Of a stretch of DNA of 23,377 nt, positions 1 to 7,889 are shown one piece after another. A program made the translations under genes and the position numbers. The stretch is from Candidatus Omnitrophota bacterium (GTDB lineage Bacteria > Omnitrophota > Gorgyraeia > Zapsychrales > Fredricksoniimonadaceae), in contig JACPXN010000006.1 of NCBI GenBank assembly GCA_016196515.1, positions 1-23,377 of the forward strand, written 5' to 3'. How positions within the stretch are numbered: the first letter of the stretch is position 1; each line of letters opens with the position of its first letter. The notes beneath the pieces were generated by a model. The model saw nothing but the letters and a program-made list of their open reading frames with translations, searched no databases and had not been told where the DNA came from.

Positions 1-60
1 ATCAAGGGTTGCCTGGTGACCCACGCGGGCAAGATCGTCAACCCCCTGCTGACCAAATAA
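1..60 (+). CDS. pntA: NAD(P) transhydrogenase subunit alpha, part 1 (3' end only)
   Basis: The window opens inside a plus-strand reading frame that ends in TAA at 58-60. The visible tail reads IKGCLVTHAGKIVNPLLTK, which fits the C-terminus of the soluble NAD(H)-binding alpha subunit (domain I) of proton-translocating transhydrogenase. The next two genes are the membrane part of alpha and the beta subunit. In the three-gene form of the enzyme the alpha subunit is split in this way. Only 19 residues are present, so the call rests mainly on context. An AAGGAG ribosome-binding site for the next gene overlaps this stop codon. Confidence 0.75.
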   Translation: MKGCLVTHAGKIVNPLLTK

Positions 61-69
61 GGAGTCGTC

Positions 70-357
70 ATGGAGCTTATCTACCTTCTATTTATCCTGG
101 TTCTTTCAGTATTTCTGGGCTTTGCGCTCATCTCGCGTGTGCCGCCTTTGCTGCATACGCCGCTCATGTCGGAAGCCAATGCCATATGCGGCATCATCGT
201 CATCGGCGCCTTGATCGCCGCGGGTGCCCAAGCCAACAGCACGCTGACCATTATCTTAGGGACATCTGCCGTGGCCCTGGCCACCTTTAACGTGGTCGGC
301 GGTTATTTAGTTACGGAACGCATGCTGAAAATGTTCAAGAAAAAGGACGCTCCATGA
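70..357 (+). CDS. pntAB: NAD(P) transhydrogenase subunit alpha, membrane part (alpha-2)
   Basis: This 95-residue protein is the separate transmembrane portion of the alpha subunit in three-gene transhydrogenases, and helps form the proton channel in the inner membrane. The sequence shows three to four hydrophobic helices: residues about 2-22, 36-55 and 58-80, with the middle region rich in Gly/Ala/Ile. It has a short basic C-terminus (KMFKKKDAP). The motif SEANAICGIIVIGAL matches what I know of the family, and the length is typical. The start is set by AAGGAG about seven bases upstream of ATG. The stop overlaps the start of pntB (ATGA at 354-357), so the two are translationally coupled. Confidence 0.9.
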   Translation: MELIYLLFILVLSVFLGFALISRVPPLLHTPLMSEANAICGIIVIGALIAAGAQANSTLTIILGTSAVALATFNVVGGYLVTERMLKMFKKKDAP

Positions 358-1727
358 GCGAAGCCGTCGTCAACTTCATTTATATCGTCAGTTCCGTCCT
401 GTTCGCCTTCGGGTTGAAATTCCTGGGCTCCCCTGTATCCGCCCGCAAGGGCAATATGCTTTCCGCCCTGGGTATGGCGCTGGCCATCACAGCCACCTTG
501 GTCAGCGGGCACATCATCAGTTTTCAATGGATATTGATCGGCATGATCATCGGCGCCGGCCTGGGGGCTTGGGTCGCTTTTAAAGCGGCCATGACCCAAA
601 TGCCGGAAATGATCGCGCTTTTGCATGGATGCGGGGCCTTGGCCAGTGTGTTCGTGGGCTGGAGCGCCTATCATGTGCACGGCGCTGTTGACCTGACCAA
701 TGCGATCACGCTTTATTTGTCCATCGTCATCGGCGGCCTGACCTTCACCGGAAGCATCATCGCGTGGGGAAAACTCAGCGGAAAAATCCCCGGCAGACCC
801 GTCTTATTCATTGGCCAGCGTCTATTGAACATGGCCTTGATATCAGCGGTCCTGGTCCTGGGCGTCCTGTTCATCATGGACCCCGCCCGTTACGATCTGT
901 TCTTGGTCATTTTAGGGCTATCTGTCTTCTTTGGTATTTTCCTGGTCATCCCCATCGGCGGCGCGGACATGCCGGTGGTCATTTCCGTGCTGAACAGTTA
1001 CTCGGGGATCGTTGCGTGCACGACCGGCTTTGTCATCCACAACACCCTCTTGATCGTTGTCGGGTCCTTGGTCGGGGCCAACGGCATCATTTTAAGCATC
1101 ATCATGTGCAAGGCCATGAACCGTTCCATCACCAATGTCATCTTCGGCGCTTTTGGGGCTGTCGTCAAAAAGAAAGCCAGCGGTGAAAAGAAGGAGGCCA
1201 AGGCCATATCAATCGAAGACGCGTTCCTGGTCCTGGAAAATGCTAAATCCGTGGTGATCATCCCCGGCTATGGTCTGGCAGTTGCCCAAGCCCAGCATGC
1301 GGTGCGTGAACTCGCCGAATTCCTGGAAAAGAACGGCTGTGATGTTAAATACGCCATTCACCCCGTGGCCGGCCGCATGCCGGGGCACATGAACGTGCTT
1401 TTGGCCGAAGCGAATATTTCCTATGACCAGCTCATGGAAATGGATGCGATCAATCCTTTGATGGAAGGTGTCGACGTTGCCATCGTCATCGGCGCCAATG
1501 ATGTCGTCAATCCGGCGTCCCGCCACGACAAATCAAGCCCCATCTACGGCATGCCCATCATCAACGCGGACAAAGCCAAGACTGTCTTGGTCTTAAAGCG
1601 TTCCATGGCCACCGGTTTCGCGGGAATTGAAAATGAATTGTTCTACGATGACAATACTCGCCTGATCTTTGGTGATGCGAAACAGACCGTCCAGGCCTTG
1701 GTCGCGGAATTCAAAAGCGGAAATTAA
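354..1727 (+). CDS. pntB: NAD(P) transhydrogenase subunit beta
   Basis: This 457-residue subunit contains the rest of the membrane channel and the NADP(H)-binding domain III. The complex couples proton re-entry to hydride transfer from NADH to NADP+, supplying NADPH for biosynthesis. About eight hydrophobic helices fill residues 1-260. The cytoplasmic domain follows a linker near 270-290. It carries GYGLAVAQAQ (about 304-313), HPVAGRMPGHMNVLLAEA (about 337-354), IGANDVVNPAS, and the C-terminal NADP motif KRSMATGFAGIENELF followed by FGDAKQTVQ, all typical of PntB. It overlaps pntA2 by four bases. The gene ends seven bases from the stop of the convergent gene at 1735-2136, with no hairpin terminator visible between them. 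Confidence 0.97.
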   Translation: MSEAVVNFIYIVSSVLFAFGLKFLGSPVSARKGNMLSALGMALAITATLVSGHIISFQWILIGMIIGAGLGAWVAFKAAMTQMPEMIALLHGCGALASVFVGWSAYHVHGAVDLTNAITLYLSIVIGGLTFTGSIIAWGKLSGKIPGRPVLFIGQRLLNMALISAVLVLGVLFIMDPARYDLFLVILGLSVFFGIFLVIPIGGADMPVVISVLNSYSGIVACTTGFVIHNTLLIVVGSLVGANGIILSIIMCKAMNRSITNVIFGAFGAVVKKKASGEKKEAKAISIEDAFLVLENAKSVVIIPGYGLAVAQAQHAVRELAEFLEKNGCDVKYAIHPVAGRMPGHMNVLLAEANISYDQLMEMDAINPLMEGVDVAIVIGANDVVNPASRHDKSSPIYGMPIINADKAKTVLVLKRSMATGFAGIENELFYDDNTRLIFGDAKQTVQALVAEFKSGN

Positions 1728-1734
1728 TTCACAC

Positions 1735-2136
1735 CTAAAATGCGGATAAGTCGTCAGCAGGGGCCGGGCTGATGGAATCTATGGTCAATTCCGCCCTTTT
1801 ACTGCCGCCCTGGCTGCAAAAAACCTCAACGCTGATGGTTTCCCCGGGCTTGACAATCAAGGGAATATCTTCGATGAATTTCGAAGGGTATTTTTGGCGG
1901 GTGTAGGCAATTTCCTGTTCTTTGACACCATTTCTATAGATCACCAGCCGGCGCAGATAATGCTTGTCCAAATGGTCGGAAATGTGTTTGGCTTCAACAT
2001 GCAGCACTCCCCGGGCCTGCCCCGCCGACGGCGGGGCGGGGTCATAACTGATCTCCATTTCTGTCGGGGGCGTGGCCCAGACAAAGGACGTGCCTGCCAT
2101 CAGCATAACGACAAGGGCGATGACCGATCTTTTCAT
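1735..2136 (-). CDS. Small exported protein, possible superoxide reductase / SoxZ-like fold
   Basis: The ATG at 2136 overlaps the TGA of the prepilin peptidase gene (ATGA), which favours this start over one ten codons upstream. The 133-residue product begins with a signal peptide (MKRSVIALVVMLMAGTSFVWA), with likely cleavage before TPP. The mature part carries HISDHLDKHYLRRLVIYRNG (51-70), then VKPGETISVEVFCSQGG (96-111). This resembles the beta-sandwich of the desulfoferrodoxin/neelaredoxin centre-II domain (a His-rich PxxxxHYI strand and a CNxHG loop). The second-ligand His of CxxH is replaced, giving CSQG, so an active iron site is doubtful. Function is unproven; it could be a SoxZ-like binding module. 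Residues 36-40 (PSAGQ) come from a palindromic repeat within the gene. Confidence 0.6.
   Translation of the reverse strand: MKRSVIALVVMLMAGTSFVWATPPTEMEISYDPAPPSAGQARGVLHVEAKHISDHLDKHYLRRLVIYRNGVKEQEIAYTRQKYPSKFIEDIPLIVKPGETISVEVFCSQGGSKRAELTIDSISPAPADDLSAF
2020..2036. repeat. GC-rich palindromic repeat inside the small exported gene
   Basis: CCCCGCC and GGCGGGG flank a GAC loop, giving a seven-base-pair stem. On the coding strand it adds the peptide PPSAGQA near the start of the mature protein. Similar cores occur at 10160-10178 (ahcY), 12001-12017 (nucleotidyltransferase) and, as one arm, at 19117-19124 (rpsB leader). Confidence 0.7.
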
Positions 2137-3140
2137 GACCCGTAGATCCCCCCATTTAAGACCCACGTGATGATCTGCTCACCCCAGAACTGACTGACCA
2201 AAACACCCGTGATCAAAAAAGGACCATACGCGATGGCGCTGTCCTTGGTGCGGATCTTCTCGATGATGCCGTACACGGCCCCGAAAAAAGGTGCTATAAA
2301 AAATGCCAGCAGGACCAGTTTCCATCCCAAAAACGCGCCGGCCATGGCCATGAGTTTCACATCGCCCCCGCCCATGCTTGGTTTTTTGAAAATGATGTCG
2401 CCGACCAGTCCCATCGCGTACACCGCCCCTCCCCCGACAATAAGTCCTGACAAAGACGCGCTTAAAGCCAGCAGACCTGCCTGTCCGGCAGGCAGGTGCG
2501 GCGCATTAGCATTAATAAGGGTAATGACGATGAGGGAACCCAGGACCAGTCCCTTGACCATCCGGTCAGCCAAGGCATCCTCCTTGTCCATCAAATGTTT
2601 ACAGAAAACCGGATAAATAAAACCAAGGCCTATGCAGGCCAGGACCAGGGCGCCTGCCAAAAAAGAACCCAATAAAAGCTCCTCATGCCCCGGTGTATGC
2701 AGGCGCGGGACCAGAACGCTTAAAACAAGGCCGGCTCCCATCCCTCCCACTGAAACCTCGTCGGGAATGATGCGCTCGGCAAAATCCACGAACGCGGCCA
2801 CGATAAAACCGCTGACCATCACCCCATACGCCGGCAAGACCCAATCCAGTCCATAATGACGGTAAAACAAATAAAAAACAGTGGCGGTCAAACATTCCAC
2901 CAGCCAGTACCGGAAAGAAATGACCGCCTTGCATTGGCGGCATTTGCCCGTCAGGACCAGCCAGCTGAGCAAGGGAATGTTGTCATACCAGACAATGGAC
3001 TGCAGGCATTTGGGGCAATACGACCCGGGGGTGACAAGGCTTTGGCCCTTGGGCAGGCGGACAATGCAGACGTTCAAAAAACTGCCGACGATGGCGCCGA
3101 ACATAAAGATCAAAATACCCAGATCATTTTCTTCAAACAT
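2133..3140 (-). CDS. pilD: Type 4 prepilin leader peptidase / N-methyltransferase
   Basis: This inner-membrane aspartic protease removes the leader from type IV pilin or type II secretion pseudopilin precursors and usually N-methylates the new N-terminus. The 335-residue protein starts with GAIVGSFLNVCIVRLP (15-30). A zinc-type four-cysteine cytoplasmic loop follows: CPKC at 42-45 and CRQC at 67-70. Catalytic aspartates are expected at D119 (DFAERIIPD) and D260 (GGGDVKLM). Several membrane helices surround these. The stretch between the aspartates is longer than usual, roughly 140 residues, and includes the peptide PHLPAGQAG (214-222), encoded by a palindromic repeat. ATG at 3140 is chosen because it begins the family N-terminus; a frame extension further upstream lies inside aroE. 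It overlaps aroE by eight bases. No pilin genes lie in the window. Confidence 0.93.
   Translation of the reverse strand: MFEENDLGILIFMFGAIVGSFLNVCIVRLPKGQSLVTPGSYCPKCLQSIVWYDNIPLLSWLVLTGKCRQCKAVISFRYWLVECLTATVFYLFYRHYGLDWVLPAYGVMVSGFIVAAFVDFAERIIPDEVSVGGMGAGLVLSVLVPRLHTPGHEELLLGSFLAGALVLACIGLGFIYPVFCKHLMDKEDALADRMVKGLVLGSLIVITLINANAPHLPAGQAGLLALSASLSGLIVGGGAVYAMGLVGDIIFKKPSMGGGDVKLMAMAGAFLGWKLVLLAFFIAPFFGAVYGIIEKIRTKDSAIAYGPFLITGVLVSQFWGEQIITWVLNGGIYGS
2475..2497. repeat. Palindromic repeat inside pilD (PAGQAG-encoding)
   Basis: ACCTGCCTG pairs with CAGGCAGGT across a five-base centre. Read on the coding strand it gives L-P-A-G-Q-A-G. The same 8-base arms form the perfect 20-base palindrome at 11408-11427 between genes, so the two are copies of one repeat family. 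Confidence 0.8.
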
Positions 3141-4011
3141 GGGCGGCCCCTGCTTTTTCTTCCAGCACCTTGCGCATGACCCTTTTGACGCGATCGTCGA
3201 TCTCGACGTCAGCCCAATGCTCAAAGGCCAGCACGCCCTGATAAAACAGCATGCCTAAGCCATTGGCGGTTTTGGCCCCCCGCGCCTTGGCGTCAGAAAG
3301 GAATCTGGTTTCAGCCGGCGCGTAGATCACGTCATAAACAAGCATATTCGAATGGAACAAGGACGGGTCTATGATCCGCGGGTCTTCTGCCTTCATGCCG
3401 ACGGACGATGTGTTCACAAGCAGATCCGCCAACTCGATGTTGAGATCGCCCGTGTCCTGCACGACACGGATGATGCCGGTGTCCATCCTCGTGGAAAGAT
3501 CGTCCACCAGCTCCTTCGCGTGGCTCAGCGTGCGGTTAAAAAGCAAAATGCTCTGCGGCCTTTCCTTGACCAAACACAACACGCTTAAAACAGCCCTGGC
3601 TGTTCCTCCGGCGCCAACGACCGCGATGCGTTTGGCCCTAGGATCAAAGTCCAGTTCCCTCAAATGAACAAGAAATCCCGGCCCGTCCGTGTTAAAACCC
3701 CTGATCTTGCGTTGATGGTCGATGACGAGGGTATTGACCGCGCCCACTTTTTCGGCAAAAGGGTCCAGAACATCCACATAAGCCGCGGCCTTTTCCTTAT
3801 ACGGCACCGTCACGTTGAGGCCGAAAATAGGGTTGCTCTGTTCTTTAAGGTCCTTAAAGAACAGTTTCAGTTCCTCGTCGTCGGCTAAAGGGAATAGTTG
3901 ATAGACCGCGTTGACGCCCAGGGCCTTGAACGCCGCATTGTGCATGAACGGCGACAAACTGTGCGCCACGGGATTGCCGATGATGCCGTATATGGCCGGC
4001 GGCTCGTGCAT
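3133..4011 (-). CDS. aroE: Shikimate dehydrogenase
   Basis: The enzyme reduces 3-dehydroshikimate to shikimate with NADPH in chorismate synthesis. The 292-residue protein shows IIGNPVAHSLSPFMHN (10-25), LNVTVPYKEKAA with the catalytic Lys, GAVNT, FNTDGPG with the conserved Asp, a nucleotide-binding GAGGTARA, NTSSVGM and, near the C-terminus, NGLGMLFYQG. These are the full set of family motifs in order. The length is near the usual 270-290. It lies 11 bases after leuA and overlaps the prepilin peptidase gene by eight bases, so it is inside the long metK-to-1735 operon. The C-terminus (EEKAGAAHV) is slightly extended. Confidence 0.97.
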   Translation of the reverse strand: MHEPPAIYGIIGNPVAHSLSPFMHNAAFKALGVNAVYQLFPLADDEELKLFFKDLKEQSNPIFGLNVTVPYKEKAAAYVDVLDPFAEKVGAVNTLVIDHQRKIRGFNTDGPGFLVHLRELDFDPRAKRIAVVGAGGTARAVLSVLCLVKERPQSILLFNRTLSHAKELVDDLSTRMDTGIIRVVQDTGDLNIELADLLVNTSSVGMKAEDPRIIDPSLFHSNMLVYDVIYAPAETRFLSDAKARGAKTANGLGMLFYQGVLAFEHWADVEIDDRVKRVMRKVLEEKAGAAHV

Positions 4012-4022
4012 AAAGGCAGCAG

Positions 4023-5534
4023 CTACCTTTGGATGGCTTTATTGATCGCGTTGATATACGCTTTCGCGGACGCCTCGATGATGTCGGTGCTGGCCGCGCG
4101 CCCGATGACGTTCTTGCCTTCCACTTCGGCCTTGACCGTGACCTCGCCCAAAGCGTCCTCGCCTTGGGTCACGGAATGGATGCCATAATCCAGCAGGCGC
4201 ACCTTCAATTTGGTCACGGCCTCGATGGCCTTATAACAGGCGTCCACCGGCCCGTCGCCCGTGGACTCCTGGACGATCTTTTTTCCCTTATACGTCAGGG
4301 TGACCTTGACCTGCGGTTTGACCTTGCTTCCGCTGGTATAGACCAGGTCCGTGAGCATCAGGGTTGCCCTGGCCGGTCTTTCTTCATCTTCGACAATGGC
4401 CATCAAGTCCTCATCGTAAATGGCCTTCTTTTTATCCGCCAGGTCCTTGAACCGCGCGAACGCGGCGTCAACGGCGGACTCATCCAAATTAAACCCTAAA
4501 CGTTTCAAGCGGTCCTTGAAGGCGTGACGGCCGGAATGTTTGCCCAACACCAGGCCCTCGCCGGAGGGAACGCCGACATCTTCCGGGTTCATGATCTCAT
4601 AGGTGCGTTTTTCTTTCAAGATCCCGTCCTGGTGGATACCGCTTTCATGGCGGAAGGCGTTGGCCCCGACAATGGCTTTGTTGGGCGGCACAATGAATCC
4701 CGTGGCTTTGCTGACCATGCGCGAGACACGGTAGAACTCCCTGGCGTTGATGTTCGTCGTCAAACCAAAGAAATCCCGGCGCGTGCGCAAGGCCATGACG
4801 ATCTCTTCCATCGAGGCATTGCCCGCGCGCTCGCCGATTCCGTTGATGGTGCATTCCACCTGCCGGGCCCCGTTTTGCACCCCGGCCAAAGAATTCGCCA
4901 CCGCCAGCCCCAAGTCATCATGGCAATGTGTTGAGATCACCGCCTTATGGATATTGGGTACATGGCCGCGGATGCCCGCGATCACGGCCCCGTATTCCAA
5001 CGGGGTCGAATACCCGACGGTGTCGGGAATATTGACCGTGGTGGCCCCGGCGTCAATGACCGCTTCCAAAACACGGTACAGGAATGCCTTTTCGGTGCGC
5101 GAAGCGTCCTCGGGCGAAAATTCGATATTGTCCATGTGCTTGCGCGCGTATTGGACGGCCGCGATGGCCATGGCCAGGACCTCATCCTCGCTTTTTTTGA
5201 ACTTATGCTCCAGGTGGATTTTCGAGGTCGCCAAAAAAATATGGATGCGTTTGTGTTTGGCCGGTTTGACCGCCTCGATGACGGCATCAATGTCCTTGAT
5301 GATGGAACGCGCCAAACCGCAGACAATGGAATTCTTGACGTGTTTGGCCACGTTCTTGACCGAATCAAAATCCCCCTTGGACGAAACGGGAAAACCCGCC
5401 TCAATGATGTCCACCCCCAGACGCTCCAAAGCAAAAGCGATCTCCAGCTTTTCTTTTTCGTTCATGGTGGCGCCGGGCGCCTGCTCCCCGTCGCGCAAGG
5501 TCGTATCAAAAATCAAAACTTTATTGTTGTCCAT
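4023..5534 (-). CDS. leuA: 2-isopropylmalate synthase
   Basis: It condenses 2-oxoisovalerate and acetyl-CoA to 2-isopropylmalate, the committed step of leucine synthesis. The 503-residue protein has the TIM-barrel catalytic domain first: FDTTLRDGEQAPG with R14 and D15, the metal-binding HCHDD (H203, H205), and NGIGERAGN ending at N239. A linker follows with HESGIHQDGILK and LGKHSGRHAFKDRL. The C-terminal regulatory domain begins near 380 and ends with GRAASTDIIEASAKAYINAIN; in the family this domain binds leucine for feedback inhibition. Close relatives (citramalate synthase, homocitrate synthase) share the barrel, but the whole architecture fits LeuA best. It lies nine bases after ilvC, with no strong ribosome-binding site. 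Confidence 0.96.
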   Translation of the reverse strand: MDNNKVLIFDTTLRDGEQAPGATMNEKEKLEIAFALERLGVDIIEAGFPVSSKGDFDSVKNVAKHVKNSIVCGLARSIIKDIDAVIEAVKPAKHKRIHIFLATSKIHLEHKFKKSEDEVLAMAIAAVQYARKHMDNIEFSPEDASRTEKAFLYRVLEAVIDAGATTVNIPDTVGYSTPLEYGAVIAGIRGHVPNIHKAVISTHCHDDLGLAVANSLAGVQNGARQVECTINGIGERAGNASMEEIVMALRTRRDFFGLTTNINAREFYRVSRMVSKATGFIVPPNKAIVGANAFRHESGIHQDGILKEKRTYEIMNPEDVGVPSGEGLVLGKHSGRHAFKDRLKRLGFNLDESAVDAAFARFKDLADKKKAIYDEDLMAIVEDEERPARATLMLTDLVYTSGSKVKPQVKVTLTYKGKKIVQESTGDGPVDACYKAIEAVTKLKVRLLDYGIHSVTQGEDALGEVTVKAEVEGKNVIGRAASTDIIEASAKAYINAINKAIQR

Positions 5535-5543
5535 GGGGTTTGC

Positions 5544-6560
5544 TCATTTCTTCATCCAGCTCATCATGGCCCGAAGCCGAGCGCCCACCTTTTCCACAGG
5601 GTGACTCTCACCGGCTTTGCGCATCCTGTTGAAATGGGGACGGCCTTTTCTGTTCTCGGCCATCCATTCTTTGGCGAATCTGCCCGACTGGATCTCTTTG
5701 AGGATCTTTCGCATCTCGGCGCGGGTGCGGACATTGACGATGCGAGGGCCACGGGTCATGTCGCCGTATTCGGCGGTATCGGACACGCGGCGGCGCATGC
5801 CCTGGATGCCGTCTTCGTAAATAAGGTCCACGATCAATTTCAACTCGTGCAAGCATTCAAAATAAGCGATCTCCGGCTGGTACCCGGCCGCCACCAGGGT
5901 CTCAAAACCGGCCTTGACCAGTTCGCTGGCACCCCCGCACAACACCGTCTGCTCACCGAAGAGATCTGTCTCAGTCTCTTCCTTGAATGTGGTCCGGATA
6001 ACGCCCGCCCGCGAACCGCCGATGCCCTTGGCATAGGCCAAGGCGATCTTCAAGGCCTTGCCCGTGGCGTTTTGATGCACCGCCACCAGACACGGCACGC
6101 CTTTGCCTTCCTCATATTGACGGCGCACCAAAGCCCCGGGGCCTTTGGGTGCTATCATGAACACGTCCACGTTCCTGGGGGGAACGATGAACTTGAAATG
6201 AATGTTAAACCCGTGCGAGAATGCCAGGGCCTTGCCCCTGGTCAAATACGGCGCGATGGAATTCCTGTAAATGTCCGCCTGCAAATGGTCCTGGGTCAAA
6301 ATGATGATGACATCGGCTTTCTGCGCCGCTTCCTCGACGGACATTGGATGAAAACCATCTTTGATCGCCTGGGCATAATTGCCGCCCGCCGAAGGCCCCG
6401 CCGCTTTTTGCGGGGGACGCTGGGCCACCATGACCTTCAAACCGCTGTCGCGCAAATTCAAGGCCTGGCCGCGGCCCTGAATGCCGTACCCCACCACCGC
6501 GATGGTCTTGGGTTTGATATCGCTGATGTTGCAGTCCTTGTCGTAATAGATCTTAGCCAT
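5544..6560 (-). CDS. ilvC: Ketol-acid reductoisomerase
   Basis: It isomerises and reduces acetolactate or acetohydroxybutyrate to the dihydroxy acid in valine, leucine and isoleucine synthesis. The 338-residue length fits class I. GYGIQGRGQALNLRDSG (24-40) is the dinucleotide site. SHGFNIHF carries the conserved His (116), and ETDLFGEQ carries metal ligands (D199, E203). The loop after the second strand that contacts the cofactor phosphate (after R48, to Y62) is about eight residues longer than in common class I enzymes and contains AAGPSAGG, in a GC-rich palindromic stretch. The ATG at 6560 is preferred: GGAG lies about nine bases upstream, whereas the ATG at 6569 abuts GGAG. It follows the aldolase stop by one base. 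Confidence 0.96.
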   Translation of the reverse strand: MAKIYYDKDCNISDIKPKTIAVVGYGIQGRGQALNLRDSGLKVMVAQRPPQKAAGPSAGGNYAQAIKDGFHPMSVEEAAQKADVIIILTQDHLQADIYRNSIAPYLTRGKALAFSHGFNIHFKFIVPPRNVDVFMIAPKGPGALVRRQYEEGKGVPCLVAVHQNATGKALKIALAYAKGIGGSRAGVIRTTFKEETETDLFGEQTVLCGGASELVKAGFETLVAAGYQPEIAYFECLHELKLIVDLIYEDGIQGMRRRVSDTAEYGDMTRGPRIVNVRTRAEMRKILKEIQSGRFAKEWMAENRKGRPHFNRMRKAGESHPVEKVGARLRAMMSWMKK

Positions 6561-6561
6561 T

Positions 6562-7872
6562 TTAATCATCTCCTTCGCCGTCCAGGGCCGCCTGCGCAGT
6601 GCGCAAGCCGATCGTCACATCCACTGGTTTGACGATGGCCGTGACGAAATCTTTGGTGTCATGAACGTTCAATTGCCTGAATAAGAATTCAAAATTCTTT
6701 TCGATCTCGGCGGCAATGCCCTCTTTGACGCTTTCCGGCATGGCCATGATGTCTTTCTTGAACTGTCCCAGGGCCCGTTTGCGGGCTTTATACATGAACT
6801 GTTCCTCGGTGTCCTTTGGTTTGCGTTCAGCGGCGCAGTTGACATTGATCCACGCGGCCATCTTCGCGTACAGGTCCTTGGGGAACAACTTGCTGTCCAG
6901 GGTCTTGTTCTGGAAATTCGTCGCCAGATGGATCTCAATGGTGTTGATCTCCGGGAATTTATTGAATGCGCCCTCCGGTAACGTCGACGCGCCATGCTGC
7001 ACCGCGCCGCCCAAACCATACTTTTTCTGACTGGCCGCCGACAATGCTTTCAGGGTCTCAAAGTCCACCTTGACATCGGCCATGGTCCCGTCAGGCAAAA
7101 CAACCCCGCCGTGGGACGTGCCTGTCTGGACGGAAATTTTGCTCAAACCCGTCAGGCCCCTGGGCAAAGACTTGTGATAACCATCCATAAAAGCGGTCAG
7201 CTCCTGTACCGTGCTGTTCTTATGGCCGACCTCGCCGATCTCTCCGCCGACGGAAACCTGGATGCCTTTGGGCTGGAGCTTGCGGACCAACCGCGTCATT
7301 TCGGCGCACACTTCGAAATTGTCCCTCTGCTGTTCGGTCAAAGAAGGACGGCTCAAGTCAACCGTCGTCGAGGAATCAACGTCTATATTATAAAAACCGG
7401 CGGCCACGCAATCCGCCACCAGATCTTTAAGAGAGGCGGTTTCTTTTTTCTTGTCTGTGGCATAGGCCGCGGCCTTGATCTGGCAATGGTCACCCTGGAT
7501 GAACACCGGACCCCGGTGGCCTTCCTTGATAGCAGCCCCCAGCACCGCACCGACATATTCGACCGGCGGCTGGTTGGTGTAGCCCATTTCGCTTTTGGCG
7601 ATCTCAAAAATGAAAGCGCCGGCCCTCAGCCGTTTGGCCACGCGGAAAATGGCACGCGCCAAATAATAGGTCAAAGAACGCAGGTTCATGGCCGGGACCG
7701 TAAAATTCTTGCCTTGCCCCTTGCCGCGCGCGATATAAACGTCATTGATGGAGGCCAAAAAAATGCCTCTGGTCTTGGCCTCGGCGTGGATCTGCCTGGC
7801 GAGGGATTCTTTTTCCTTGATATCGTCGGTCATCACCAATTTCTTCACTAAAGCATCCGTATCGAACGACAT
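6562..7872 (-). CDS. Class II (zinc) aldolase, probable fructose-1,6-bisphosphate aldolase
   Basis: This 436-residue protein belongs to the ketose-bisphosphate aldolase class II superfamily, which cleaves fructose or tagatose bisphosphate to triose phosphates. Visible active-site segments are GDHCQIK (D128 general acid/base, H129 zinc), VGGEIGEVG (E211), GTSHGG (H254 zinc), and VQHGAST (H293), followed by an IEIHLATNFQN strand. It is about 70 residues longer than E. coli FbaA, with a longer N-terminal segment and a C-terminal helical extension, and its motifs differ in detail. The substrate (fructose versus tagatose form) cannot be set from sequence alone. It lies 17 bases downstream of pfkA with AGGAGG before the ATG; the pairing with phosphofructokinase supports a glycolytic role. 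Confidence 0.85.
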   Translation of the reverse strand: MSFDTDALVKKLVMTDDIKEKESLARQIHAEAKTRGIFLASINDVYIARGKGQGKNFTVPAMNLRSLTYYLARAIFRVAKRLRAGAFIFEIAKSEMGYTNQPPVEYVGAVLGAAIKEGHRGPVFIQGDHCQIKAAAYATDKKKETASLKDLVADCVAAGFYNIDVDSSTTVDLSRPSLTEQQRDNFEVCAEMTRLVRKLQPKGIQVSVGGEIGEVGHKNSTVQELTAFMDGYHKSLPRGLTGLSKISVQTGTSHGGVVLPDGTMADVKVDFETLKALSAASQKKYGLGGAVQHGASTLPEGAFNKFPEINTIEIHLATNFQNKTLDSKLFPKDLYAKMAAWINVNCAAERKPKDTEEQFMYKARKRALGQFKKDIMAMPESVKEGIAAEIEKNFEFLFRQLNVHDTKDFVTAIVKPVDVTIGLRTAQAALDGEGDD

Positions 7873-7889
7873 GAAAACCGCCTCCTCAT

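Noticed and set aside
1728..1734. Shared terminator between the convergent pntB and exported-protein genes
   Set aside because: Only seven bases separate the stops and no hairpin with a T-run is visible there.
4947..6632. Very long plus-strand open frame opposite leuA and ilvC
   Set aside because: It is antisense to two clear enzyme genes, its composition mirrors their codon pattern, and it shows no domain of its own.
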